Assembly (NCBI RefSeq): GCF_010183535.1
Contig: NC_071333.1
Span: forward strand, 10,600,587 to 10,664,586
Direction of reading: 5' to 3'
Length of the DNA stretch: 64,000 bases
Origin: Caenorhabditis remanei
Lineage: Eukaryota; Nematoda; Chromadorea; Rhabditida; Rhabditidae
Shown here: positions 12,642 to 24,500 of the stretch, one piece after another
Layout of the letters: every line of letters starts with the position of its first letter
Numbering within the stretch: position 1 is the stretch's first letter
Translations under genes and position numbers: made by a program
The notes under the pieces: generated by a model
What the model was told of the DNA's origin: nothing
What the model saw: only the letters and a program-made list of their open reading frames with translations
Databases searched by the model: none

Positions 12642-13105
12642 ATGAAATTTGTTCTTGTCCTCTGCGCCCTCGTCGCTGTTGCCGCCGCTTCTTATGCAGT
12701 GAACACGGCTGCCCAGGATTCCAATTCCAACTACAACAAACTCCCAAACCCAGGATACAAGTCAGTTTTGAAATGACAACTACGAATACTTAATCGGTGC
12801 TTTTCAGTCGTGCTTATGATGAGTTTGATCATCCATCCAGAAGACACCACCGTTATGGCGGCCGCAGACATCATTCTCGTTCCAGCTCGGATTCTTCTGA
12901 TTCCGACTCCGACTCTGACTCGTCTTCTGATTCCAGCTCTGGCTCTCATTCCCGCAGTAGCTCGGAGAGCGGCAGCTATGAAGATAGAGGATACATTGTT
13001 TATGCACCACCAGCTCAAGCTCCAGCCTACGGAGGTGCTTCTAATGACGCCCCAGCTCAAACTGTGTACGGAGCACCAGCACAAGACAACGGAGCCGGAT
13101 ACTGA
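12642..13105 (+). CDS. Secreted Ser/Asp-rich protein 1 (138 aa)
   Basis: Two exons, 12642-12760 and 12808-13105, are separated by a 47-bp phase-2 intron with a TTTTCAG acceptor. The protein starts with a clear signal peptide (MKFVLVLCALVAVAAA). Next comes a short Asn/Tyr/Pro region, then a basic RRHH patch, then a low-complexity acidic run of alternating Ser and Asp (SSDSDSDS type) and a Pro/Ala/Tyr tail containing SNDAPA and YGAPA. There are no cysteines after the signal peptide and no enzymatic domain. The Ser/Asp run would be an excellent substrate for acidophilic secretory-pathway kinases and could bind cations or matrix; that is inference. Gene 3 downstream shares the signal sequence, intron position and phase, basic patch, Ser/Asp run and SND-x-PA tail motif, so the two are tandem duplicates. 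Confidence 0.85.
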
Positions 13106-13744
13106 ATTTCTTTAATGCCATGATTCTATAATCACCATATTTCACGTACTTTGACAGATTAATAAAATTGTGCAAACTTAATTTTTTTTATAATGAAACA
13201 AAATGCGATCAGAACCTCATTTAAGGATTAATTCAGTAAGAAACGACAATTTAAAAATCAAGAAGATGAAAACACAACTTGAAACAAGAACCAAAGACTT
13301 GGACTTTGCGTTTTTAATGATTGGTATAAATTGAATAAAAACATTAAACATTTTTGCTCCAGGAGTATAAAAGTTTCATGGGACCCTATCCAAGCAAGAA
13401 TTCTTATTATTATAATACCTACTGCTTTATATGGAATTTTTAAAAGAGTGATCCATAGTGAGCTTTGAACTCGTTGTCGCAAATCATTCGTATTCATATT
13501 TTTTCTTATTTCAAGAACGACAATCAATCGCTTCCAGCGGATTAAAAAATTCAGAAACTGTTACCAAAACTCAACGACCATGGAACGATGGGATAAAGGA
13601 AACCAATGTCAGCCATGATTGATTCATGCCAACGCATCACTTTTCTTTTCAACAAACTTCAATTGTTTGAGCCAATATTTGTTTCCTTTTGTGTTTTAAT
13701 CAAAACCATTGTATTATATTTCTTGTTTTCAAAACATTTTACCG
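13106..13744. other. Intergenic spacer between Ser/Asp-rich genes 1 and 2
   Basis: It contains the 3' end of gene 1 (AATAAA near 13161) and the upstream region of gene 2. No further gene is supported; a weak minus-strand open frame at 13258-13527 has no features. Confidence 0.6.
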
Positions 13745-13750
13745 TATAAA
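13745..13750 (+). promoter_or_regulatory. TATA box of Ser/Asp-rich gene 2
   Basis: TATAAA lies 44 nt upstream of the ATG at 13789, the same spacing as in gene 1. Confidence 0.6.
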
Positions 13751-13788
13751 AGAAATCAAGACGGTTTAGAAAACACCACACCAAAACC

Positions 13789-14166
13789 ATGAAGAAGTGT
13801 ATTCTTGTATTGGCTGCTCTCATTCTCGTTGCCGCTGCTTTTGATGATAGTTCGGATGAAGATTCGTTCGGTTCTTTCTCCGTCTCGGTGTCTTCGGACG
13901 ACTCGGGGTCTTCAGATAGTTTTATTTCTGAAGAGGATCCGCTAAACACTCGCGAATCGAGCAATTCAAGAGAATCAAGAGACTCAAAATCTAAGGAAAG
14001 GAAATCCAACGAGTCTAAACATTTAAAGAAAACTACAAGACCATCGAGCTCTTCATCAGGAAGTTCTTCTTCTGGAAACAGCAGATCTAACGAGAGACTC
14101 AACGCGGACCGTGTCAACAAAGCAAACAACATGAACAGAGTCCCAATGTCTCAATCGCATCAATAA
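13789..14166 (+). CDS. Secreted Ser-rich acidic/basic protein 2 (125 aa), intronless
   Basis: A single exon encodes a signal peptide (MKKCILVLAALILVAAA) directly followed by an acidic Ser/Asp segment (DDSSDEDSFGS). A Ser/Glu/Arg/Lys middle with many RES and SKE repeats comes next, then a Ser/Gly run and a basic Asn/Arg tail. No cysteine or known domain lies in the mature part. It sits between two similar two-exon genes on the same strand and shares their promoter geometry, so it is probably a diverged family member that lacks the intron. Alternatively it is an independent small secreted protein. AATAAA occurs about 40 nt after the stop. Function unknown; a cuticle, pharyngeal or extracellular-matrix role is possible but not shown. 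Confidence 0.8.
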   Translation: MKKCILVLAALILVAAAFDDSSDEDSFGSFSVSVSSDDSGSSDSFISEEDPLNTRESSNSRESRDSKSKERKSNESKHLKKTTRPSSSSSGSSSSGNSRSNERLNADRVNKANNMNRVPMSQSHQ

Positions 14167-15099
14167 TTTTTTGATAAATAATATGTATATTTGTCGGGAA
14201 AAGAAATAAAATTTATATGGGAAAACTAGATTTTTTGAATGATTAACAGGTTATGTAAAAAGGCAGTTCTTGCTATTCAAAAACAAAAAGACCTACACAA
14301 AAGAACTATAGAATCTGGTTTGAAAATACTGAAATTCACACTTGGAAAAGTCAAATCTCTCATCCAGCATGTGCTGCTCTGTTTTTCAGTATCAAGAATT
14401 TGTTCAGTTCATTCATTGGTAAACGACAATTGTAGTTGGGAAAATTATTGTAAACTATTCAAACTTGATGTGTTAGTAAATTCCAAAAGGTTTGATGACT
14501 TGGCTTTCGCATCTCTGTCAGACTTAAAAAAGAAAAATGCTCAGACAATCTGAAAAAAAGAGTAACAATGATACATAAACATGTGAATAAAATAAGTAAA
14601 TACACCTTTATATCTAAAATCAATATCTAGGATCATTTGAGAGCGAAGTTATTCAGAATTGATGAAATCAATCGAGTTTAATACAAAAATCATGAACAAC
14701 TTACAACATCACATTTCAAGAATTTTCTATGAGCCGAAGTGATCTGATTAAAAAAATAATGATAAAAAACTAGAATAGCTCAACGAGGAACATAGTTGCT
14801 ATCATCAGCCTACTGTCTGTTTCATTCTTTTTATGTATAAGTTCTCCCTTCCACACCTAACAGAAACATTTTGGATCCATTTTCAACATACGGGAACTTC
14901 ACGGAAGTAAAAGAAAGGAAGTATGTAACATCTGAAAAAATTGTACGTGAGAAAATTGAGATTTTGCAAGATTTCTTCCTGTATCTGAAAATGATTCATT
15001 CAACGTCACAAACGAATTCAAAACAAAAGTCGGTATTCCTTCCTCCTCCTTTTCCGATAATCAAATTTGAACAACCTTAGCACTGAAAACAAAACTCAG
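14167..15099. other. Intergenic spacer between Ser/Asp-rich genes 2 and 3
   Basis: This spacer of about 0.9 kb holds two open frames (14239-14553 and 14871-15080, +) that lack signal peptides, domains or sensible splice signals. I treat them as chance. Confidence 0.5.
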
Positions 15100-15107
15100 T
15101 ATAAATA
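15100..15107 (+). promoter_or_regulatory. TATA box of Ser/Asp-rich gene 3
   Basis: TATAAATA lies 47 nt upstream of the ATG at 15147, matching the other two genes of the cluster. Confidence 0.6.
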
Positions 15108-15146
15108 TATCGGGAGAGTTTTGAAAAAGTATCCAAGCATCGAACC

Positions 15147-15613
15147 ATGAAGCTCATCCTCGTCCTCTGCGCTCTCGTCGCCTTAGCTGTTGCCAATTAC
15201 GGAGTGAACAACGGAGGATACAACCAAGTCGCCTACGGAAACCAATACGCGTAAGTTTTGCTCTGCTCAAGATACAACTATAGCTAATTCATTTCAGACT
15301 CGAAAGCCCGTTCTACAAACCACCACACTACAAACGTAGACATGGAAGACACGGAAGACACGGAAAACGTCATCACAGAGACTCCAGCGATTCTGATTCC
15401 GACTCAAGCTCTGGCTCTCATTCTAGCTCGTCTGAATCCCACAGCTACGAACATGATGGACACTACTATCCACACCCAATGCCAATGCCATACCCAGTCC
15501 CAAGCTACGGAAATATGGCTAACGAGCCCCCAGCAGCTAACACATATGGTTCTCCATCCAACGACGTCCCAGCTCCAGCTCCATACGGTGCCAATACTTT
15601 CGGACGCAAGTAA
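15147..15613 (+). CDS. Secreted Ser/Asp-rich protein 3 (139 aa)
   Basis: Two exons, 15147-15250 and 15298-15613, have a 47-bp phase-2 intron at the same place as in gene 1. A signal peptide (MKLILVLCALVALAVA) is followed by an Asn/Gly/Tyr stretch and a strongly basic His/Arg/Gly block (RRHGRHGRHGKRHH). Then come an SSDSDSDSSSGSHSS run and a His/Pro/Tyr/Ala tail with SPSNDVPAPAPYGA, which matches the SNDAPA tail of gene 1. It is a tandem paralogue of gene 1. The clustered positive and negative blocks suggest an extracellular, possibly phosphorylated or matrix-associated peptide; this is inference. Its 3' end converges on the GPCR gene, with opposing stop codons only about 90 bp apart. Confidence 0.85.
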
Positions 15614-15704
15614 ATAAATCTTCACTTTATTGGTAATAAATTTATACATTTTACGAAGAAAATTTCTTGAGAAATATAGTGCCAACTAGAATGTAGGAAA
15701 GTAA

Positions 15705-17602
15705 TTATGCGGGTCTTCGACTTGCAACTGTTGATTTCTTAGTTCTTGAAGTACTTCTCTTGGTTTTAAACTGAGGAATTTGTCTTGGTATTTTCGATGG
15801 CGCACTCTTCTGAGTTTTTGGTTTTGTATCTGATTCTCTCGGTGTCAAAACCTCAGCAGGATATGTAGTTCCGCCTGTAGAAGCCGCGGAACTTTGTTGT
15901 GGAGGAGTAATTGTTGAATTCGTTTCATGTGTACCCGCTAAAAATAATACATAATATAACAAGAGAACATTGACCTGAAGTCTTACAACTCGTAGCCTCA
16001 CTCTCATAACTGGACACGGAGGGTGTTTGATTCCAACTCTGCCTTAGTGCATAGCCTTGAGTTTCTGATTTTATTCGTAAACCGTTTTCTCCACCGACTA
16101 CAGTCATCACCGGCGACATATCAGCATTTTCTGAAATTTACAACATATTTTCATAAAGACAGCATATGATACGCACCTCTCAATCCGGGCATATGACCAA
16201 TGGTTGGTGGATCATAGGATCTGCAACACATGACTTCTTTCACTTTTGTCCACACATCATTGCACCAGCTCAACATCTGAAAATCAACATTTTAGGTCTG
16301 AATATTAATTCTCAACCTTACAATTATTGGACACAGGAGAGGGAAGACAAACTTCAACCAAGTAATTAAAGTGTCAGCGTCTTGCGGCAGATCTATGCTG
16401 ACATCAGAAAATTCACGGCTGTTGTAAGTTTCATAAAAGAAGCACAAAGTGATATACGGGCCCTCTATACCTATGAAGACACATGTGATGAGAATCATCT
16501 AAATAATGTTTTTCAGTAATTCATCAAATTATGACTTCCGGTTTCTTACTAGTTTGGCACGACTCCGATGTTCTTGCATTGCTCGGTTTCTTTTGATGAA
16601 TTCAGCGTACTCTTGCGTGTTCGGGGATATTGATGCTGCTGTCTGAAAAAAAGTGAATGTTGAAAGAAGAAAATTTCATATCAATTGTTTACTCTTCTTT
16701 GAAGAATCGCTCCAATAGCAACCAGAATCACTGCAAGACAACCAAAGTAAACAACTAAACGAGCAATCACATAACCAATAGGTCCGCCGCTGAAAATAGA
16801 ATCTAATCAAAAATGGGGTTCAAGAAAAAATGTAATTACCCGTCTATGCCACAAACGTAACGATTGCGAAATGGTTTTGTGGGAATCACGTTCATGAAAA
16901 CAATAGAAGCGAGAGTAATCGAGACACAACTCAGAATCATACTGACTCCTGTAACAACATGTTTTCAATCAGGTGGGAAAGGAGAAATCGGAAATTAACT
17001 TACCTGTTATTCGCAAGCCACTCAGATATTTGTGCCCATGTGTTACGTATTCTGGGCCCAGTATGATACCGAGAGCTCTTTCAGCTCCAATGAGCATCAG
17101 AACAAGTAAGGTGTGAAGATGAACAAACTGGAAAAGAATTCGTCATTCAATTTTTGATAATTAAAAAGGGATACCTCCTGAATTGCTACATTGAAAGTAC
17201 ACCATCCATTACTCAAATTCCAATTTCCGTTGGCCACAAATATCAATGCGAAAAATATGTTGAATGAAAGATCGATTATATTGACAAAGCTTAAATGGCA
17301 ATACATCAGATATATTGTGGTACGGAAAGATTTTCTGAAACAAAGTAAACACCATGTTAGGGACGGGTAGGATATTGAATCAACTCACGTTATCAACACG
17401 GCAACAATAAATAAAACATTCAAAAAGTATGATGAAATCAGTAATGCCGCTGGAAGAAATGCAGTTCAAAGTCAATATTCAAAATGTAAAACTCACCTAT
17501 TAATATAGCATTTGTTGTTCGTAAACTTGCCGATTGTGTTTCTCTAATAGTAACAATTGCCAGAGTATCTTCTTCAGGAACATATTCAACAGTTACAGCC
17601 AT
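15705..17602 (-). CDS. Orphan rhodopsin-like seven-transmembrane GPCR (471 aa)
   Basis: Eleven minus-strand exons (17497-17602, 17389-17449, 17175-17334, 17004-17127, 16840-16948, 16693-16789, 16550-16642, 16322-16498, 16177-16276, 15975-16130, 15705-15937) join in phase. A short extracellular N-terminus of about 33 residues precedes seven hydrophobic segments. Rhodopsin-family signs are a Cys at the start of TM3 (residue about 101, GWC), an ERA triplet at the DRY position (about 125), a Cys in the second outer loop (about 183) and PLLCPII in TM7 at the NPxxY place. The C-tail of about 160 residues is cytoplasmic and Ser/Thr-rich with a basic end. The last loop begins MLSWCNDVW, and the CC pair after it could be palmitoylated. 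No ligand class can be assigned. It is probably a neuronal peptide or amine-type receptor by family habit only. Confidence 0.8.
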
Positions 17603-17840
17603 GTCTTTCAAAAGCCCAACGTGTAGTCGATAAGCATGTGGTGAGAATGGAAAGAGGGCTAATAAGAGTGGGAGTTAGTATGCCGCGATGTAGTCATGAC
17701 AACCGGGGGAATTAGAATCTTGACGGCGTAAAACGGAGTGGACGGAGAAAAAGAGGAGGAGGAGGCAACTGGTGTTGTTCTTTTCGTTTTTAATCCATCG
17801 AGTTTAGTTAGTGAACAGAGCACTCTTGTCGGATTTCCGT

Positions 17841-17850
17841 TTTTATAAAA
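17841..17850 (-). promoter_or_regulatory. Candidate TATA box for the GPCR gene
   Basis: TTTTATAAAA, which reads as a TATA box on either strand, lies about 240 bp upstream of the GPCR start codon. It is the only TATA-like element in this gap. Position is the only support. Confidence 0.3.
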
Positions 17851-18530
17851 CATTTCTTATTCACAGGTGTTTGATGATATTTTCCGTAGGTTTGTATCTT
17901 CTTACTTTTTACAGATAATAAGGATCCAAAAAAGTATAAATCCGCTCTGAAAATGTATCATTCTCAACTCACAAGTTTAAATAAGAACCATTTATTGCTT
18001 ATTGATCAACAAAAGCAAAAGGGGAATATTATATTAATTCGGCCCTAATTATGACCTCAATCGATAAAACCGTATTACTCACGCTCAAAAAAAACAAATT
18101 AAAGATACAAGAAAAAAGGAAGTATATAAAGTAACAAGAGACTAAATGAAAAAACTGTAGAGCTGAACACCGATTTGTGCGTCAAAACGTTTTGGCAGAG
18201 AAGATTGGTGACAAAGAAAAAGTAAGAAAGAAACATGTGTAAATATTACAGAAAAATTGGATAAGCATCACGAGAGCAATTGCAGATACAAAATGATTGG
18301 TTTTGACAGATAGAATTATTTTAAGAGGGAGAAGAAGGCAACTCTTCTGTTTCTGTACATCGAGATCTTGTTGAGCAATTCACGATTGAGGGATTAAGTA
18401 GACTTCAATAAAAAATGACAAGTGAAGGACAGATTGTTGGTGTGGAGGGTTGACTCGTAATGGTTGGTTGTGATGGAATAGTTTGGTTGGGGTTTAAAGC
18501 ACCGATTTCTATGAAAAACATTGATCCTGA
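17851..18530. other. Gap between the GPCR promoter and the sax-3 stop; probable sax-3 3' UTR
   Basis: sax-3 stops at 18531 on the minus strand. The nearest minus-strand AATAAA (seen as TTTATT) is near 17990, suggesting a 3' UTR of roughly 0.5 kb. No coding feature is seen. Confidence 0.45.
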
Positions 18531-21500
18531 TCAGATTTGTTCTTGTGTGGGAATCCCGTTGTTTCGAGGTATTGACCGGAAGCGTTGAGCTGTACCATTG
18601 TTGCCATCTGAAAAAAGTCAAATAAATATTTTGGATATATTTGATAAAATAGTGAAACTCACAACAACTGTGAGCCAGCGTACTTGCAGAAATTCCCATT
18701 CGTGGCACTGCTTTTCGTACACCTCCACGTGGAACATCTCCTTCGGAATTCTCTCCATCTGCCTCCGACGATCCACCATCATCGTCCATCATGAGTGACG
18801 ACCGCTGGCTATCGTCATCTCGTTTGCCTTTCAATGGCCTCCCACCCAAATTTCGGTTCCGACTTGTCGGCCGAGCATTTACATCAACTCTTGCAAATGC
18901 TCCATCACTAACTGAATCGTAAGTGTCTTCTCTTGGAGTGCTACCTCGATTCAACTGTCGTCGAGTAGCTGTCTGTAATATGGTCTGGATTGTTGTAAGT
19001 ATACTGGGAGAAATACTTACGTCATAAATATGACCTCCTGGCGGTGGCGGAGCCGTTGGTGGTGGTGGGATAAAGTCCATCAAAGTTTTATTTGGAGGTG
19101 ATCGCCGTTCACCCGTCCTCTCTTTGCTGCTTCCAGTGCCATCCGATGAATGCAACTGAAAATGCAAACAATTATTATTTTTCAAAAACATCGTTCTGCT
19201 ATTAGTCAATTAGTCAAGGTTAAAATGTTAGTCGGGTGGTATTGGTTACATCTATCTATCCTAAAAATACCTGAACATAGCTCACATCAGTGTGAGGTGG
19301 ACTATCCGAACGTTGGCTTCCACTCGTTCGGTGGTGTAGTCCTCCATTCAAAGTTCCTCGTCCATCCGAAGCACGGCTTGATCTTGACCTTCTTCCGGCA
19401 GTCTGATCTGCATATCTGGCTGGTGGTTCTGGGGGCACTGGATTTGTTGGCATAGCCGGTGCTCGGAGCATCTTATCGTTGAGCCATGCGGGTTGCTGGT
19501 TGGAAAGAACCAGTGTGGTAGTGGCATATGGAGATGGATCATCATGATACTGATTTCCGTAGAATGTCGACATGGCATTTCCTGGTCCACCAGTCAACTG
19601 AGCATAATGATAATGATGTTCAGATCCAGGTCTGTGCATAGTTCCACTGTAGTCGTCACAAGCGTTGAAGAAGTCTTGCGCATTTGGAGTCAACGAGTAG
19701 AGTGCCTGCCCGTTTCGGTTGTTCATAGTCATTCTACCGGTAGTATTGTACATCTGGTTCTGAGTTTGAGCAACATCCCAAAGATTGTTCGATGTCATGT
19801 GAACACTTCCGTCGTTGATTTTGATGAAACTTCGATCTTTGCCATCAGCATTCCGACTATTCCTCCAGTAACAGTATGCAAGTACAATAACCACAGAGAT
19901 TATCAGCAAAGCAACTATTACTATAATGGGAACGTGGGATTTATTGATTAGTCCGTAGAGGAATGACTCGTTTTCCTGTTGAGCGGCAAGATGTTTCTCC
20001 AATGTGTCTTGGTCTAAAAACTATTTAAATTAGATTCAACTATGTTTTCCTGTTAACATACTCATTGTGACTTCACTAGTTCCATGAGATACACCAACTC
20101 CTCCGTTACTTCTTGCAGCCACACGAATTTTGTATGTCATTCCAGTCACCAAATGGAACAGGGTAACACTAGCGGCTCTCTCGTTTGTAGTGATATTCCG
20201 ATTGTTGTTCGGTGCTTGACCAACAATAACAATTTGGAATCCTTTGAGAATTCCATTGATGCCGTCGGCTTTCGGCGCCTTCCAAGAGATCCGGAGAGTG
20301 GTCAGATTGAGCATACGAATTCTAACATCCTCTGGTGGCAATGATGGTGCTGAAAAGAATACTTGTTTGTTTCAAAAAATAAAATAAATAATTCAACAAC
20401 TTACGAGCTTCTGCAGTCAAAACGTCCATCGAGTTACTTGGTGCTCCATGAACACTGTGAACTCCAGAGTGATATGGAATCACGAAGAATTCGTAGTTGG
20501 TGAATGGCATCAAGTTGGAAACCACGAAACTCTCAATACTGGGACTGGTCACATTGACGTATTGATTGTCGTTAGCTCTTGGTGGTCCTCTCCATTTAAT
20601 GTAGTATCCATCGATGAGCTCTTCAATTCTTCTCTTCTTCCAGAACAGACGAACAGCAGTGGAATTGATAGTCTTAACCTCCTCAAGTTTGATGAGCTGT
20701 TCGGAAGTTAGCCTTTTCTCAGCAATCGCCATATCCATCTTGTTCTTATCAGACAGAGCAACTTGAGCTGCTGGTTTGCCGGTAGTGACAAGTGCTGAGG
20801 AAACACTTGGAGTTCCAATGCCTTTCTCGTTCTCTGCTCGAATAACAAACATGTAGGAGTGAGAAGGCTTGAGACCTTTGATTCTGTATTCAGTCGTTGC
20901 TACATAATCCGGAATATTGAACCATGTTTGGCCGAGATCTGGACTGTAGTACTGAATGATGTACCCTGTGATTGGTCCTGCTCCGGATGTTGATGGAGCA
21001 TTCCACCTGAGTTCTACTTCTGTGTCAGTGACATTCACAATTATGGGTTGTGTTGGTGCAGATGGGAAGTTGGAAGGATCCGGCATTCTAACAAATTGGG
21101 CATTACTCGTGTGATCTTCAACTGTCAATGACGCTGACCAAGTTGACTCTCCGTCCTCGTTCTTAGCAATGCAAGTGTACACACCGGTGTCAGGTTTCCT
21201 GAAATCATATAGTTTTGCGTCTTGCAACATATTATTTTTGTTTTCTTTCTCACTTTAAATCTGCGATATGTAGGCTGCCGGTTGAGTGCTGACTGATGCG
21301 ATTATCAGTGCTATCGATAGGTAATCCATCGCGATGCCATGATATTCCAGGTGTTGGTTTACCGCTAGCCTGGCACGGAAGGATAGCAGACGATCCGACC
21401 ATAAGTGTTTGGTTCTGATGCCCATGCTCGATGGTTGGTGGTGGCTTGGCGGGGGTGTTTCCGGTCATGGCTGAAATAAAGTTAAATAATTACTGATTGT

Positions 21501-24500
21501 ATTATTCCGTTTCTGTTTTGTATTTTGGTTCTGTAGTTTCCATTTGTTCTCCTTCCTTTTTATTTCAGTTTTTCTAGTATTGGAGCCACCAGAACCATCA
21601 GAAAAAGATGACAGAGGGAGGAGAAAAGGAAGAACAAAACGAAATCTTGCCCGAAATTCTCATTTTTCATCTTGTTTCCAAACCACCGGACAAGTGGCTC
21701 TTTAGAAGAACATTTGGCGCGCTTTTCCCCGAGCACCAGGAGCCGCCGAGAGCAAAAGAAGAAGAAGAAGTGGGGCGATCCAACAATTTATCATTGTTGG
21801 GACAATTGTTCTCACATAATTGAGATGTGTTGTACATCGCCCCGTTTTCTTCTCAAATTCGTTTGTCAGACTCCTCTCAAGAACAAGTGTTTATGACCCG
21901 TCGAAAAGTGGATGATGACAATGATGACGGGACTGATGATAAACTCACCCAGGCAATCCGTGCCGTTTACGCACATCAGCGCTGAAGTCAAGCTGAAGAC
22001 AGAGCCAAATATCATTTGACTATGTCATAGGGTTAGTCTAAAATGTACAAAAAGTTTACTATGATTCCGAATAAAGAGAGGTACGAGAAATCATAAAAGA
22101 AAAGCGGATACAAAGTTCTGGGTGTAGAGAAAGATGAGATTCATTAGTCTGATGAGTTGGTGTATAAACCACCCATCCGGAGGAGTCTGGGTGTATTTCA
22201 TCTTCTCCTCCGACGCCGTCCCCTCCGCCAAATGACCATGGCGAAGGATTTACACAAACCACACGCATGACAAGGTTTCATCTTGCATCATTACTTTTCA
22301 GATTGACTAGCTAAACGAAATAAGAGAATTCCGGGTACGCTGTGTGTGAAGGCGACGACGACGGCAAAGTAGGAGACGAGTAGTGGTGAGACCACACAAA
22401 AATGCAATTGTTTACGATTGGTTGAGAAAACGAAAAGACAAATGGGAAATGAGCTCCCGACGCTTCGAAGCGATTTTCAAGGACAGATAATAGGTGTGAC
22501 TTGTTATTTCGCTTTGACTAGAAATTTGAAAATAAGAATACAAAAAAATGTAGTTGTATGAATGTACAAACTGGGTTCTTCGTATTTTTCGTTTTGCTCT
22601 TGCTTCCAAAAATATTATTTTGGTCAACACATTTTTGTTCATTTAGTAAACAAGTTAGGACCACCCAAAAATGAGATCAGAAAGTGTAAAAAGAGAGGAT
22701 TCGCGTGGGAGATAGAAATTTTTTCGTTTTCGGTTAAAACCAAAAAAAGAAAAGAAAAAATTCAACACCCGGAATCGAGGTGTCTAATGATAAGTGGCCC
22801 TCCTCGGGCTCTACGCATCCCGGGGTACACACACATGTCGGCGTATTACATCCACACCACGCCACACAGATATATATTGAACAGCAAAAAAGAGCACCGC
22901 CCTGCGCCACCGCTACTACCCGTCTTCCCCGGTTTACAAATTGATGCATAAATCAGATCAATATTTATGTTGCTAGTTTTAATTGAGTGATCTCGACCGA
23001 CCGCATTAGATATAAAGAGATTGGAGAGGACTTCAGGAAGAGGGATGAGTTAAATCTATTGCCGTGTGTCCTTTGTGTTCGTGTACGTCATATGGTGCTT
23101 TTGGCGGAGAATGGTTGGCGGCGGATGAGTTATGACACCGACAAAAGGCACAGACGGCAGGTTTCAATGCTTTGCAAATTGAGGATAGTCAAGATATAAA
23201 AAGAAAACTCACTATTGAACTTTTTTTGGAAATGAAAGGTTTAGAAAAGCATGAAGTTTTTGAATTTCAAATTAAAAATGAATACAATCTCAAAAATCAA
23301 AGTGATGTGAAAATTCAGGAGTGGTGTCTCAACTCACGAATGTTTTGAGAAACGTTTCCGTTTTTGGGTGTGGTGCCGGTCTCAGAAGTAAAAAGATGTC
23401 TAAAAGTTCACATAAATCACACGTCCTAATCTCAGTTCCTCTTCGTGTCAAACGAGCATTCGTGTGTGTGAGTGTGTATGTACTCATATTCTATCTGATC
23501 AGATTTCAAGATTTTCGTACGTTTTCTGTTACGTTAAACTAGTAACTCTTGGGGCAAGTGAAGTCTTCTCAATATGAAACATATGATAATAGTGTGTGAA
23601 AAATGTCGCAAAAACGCGTCCTCCCCGCAGAAAACGTTATGATATAGATAGAGAAAAGAAAGTAGGGGAGGAATCCGATGCTGCGATGAGCTTCAAGAAA
23701 ATTGGAAGGAAATAGAAAAATGGGAGGGCTCCGTTTCGTTTTCAAGTACTACTTCTGAATTGAGCTCTTGCTGTCATCAAAGCCAGAAAACGGAAGGAAA
23801 GCAGAAGTATGCAAAAAAAAACAAAAGAACAACAAGATAGATACAGGAGGAAGGAGGCGCATGAATGGGCGAGAACCCGTAGAAATGACTGTTGGTAAAC
23901 GAATAAGATAATAGGGTTTTTGTGGAGAATTTATTGCTGCTGGACGCCTGCCCACTACTGGCGTCCGTGATGGTGTAGTGGTAGTGGTGAAATGGAAGAA
24001 AAAGCAAAAGATGCTGCAGGGAGGAACGAAATGCAATAAAGTCCGAATGGATTGGGCACACGTTCATAATTTTACACACACATAGTCTACGATGGGCACT
24101 GCTTCAATAATATTGTTTCAATATTTCCAGTCACCACTTCTCTCAAAACAATGGAACTGTACAAGACGGATGTGAAAGTAGAAATCAGAATGCTTAACCG
24201 GGTGAGAAGTTTTCACCGCCTAGACAAACATATCGTTTTCTTGGCAAACATCATGTTTATTTTTTAATAACTGTAGACGTATTTGTGTACAGATGTATTC
24301 GGTAACCAAAAAAGGAGAAAAGGTGTAGTAGGGAGTAGGCCAAGCGTCTCAGACAGGAGAAGAATGCAACTACTTTCTCTCTTTTCTCAAAACATGCCTC
24401 AAAACATTTGCATATTTTGTGAACGTAATGCGGGAGGACCTTACCAAAATGACACCAAATGTTACTGTGAATAGAAGCAATGTGCGCAATAGGAGGGATT

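Noticed and set aside
12731..13084. 117-codon minus-strand frame opposite Ser/Asp gene 1
   Set aside because: Antisense shadow of the low-complexity Ser/Asp coding sequence.
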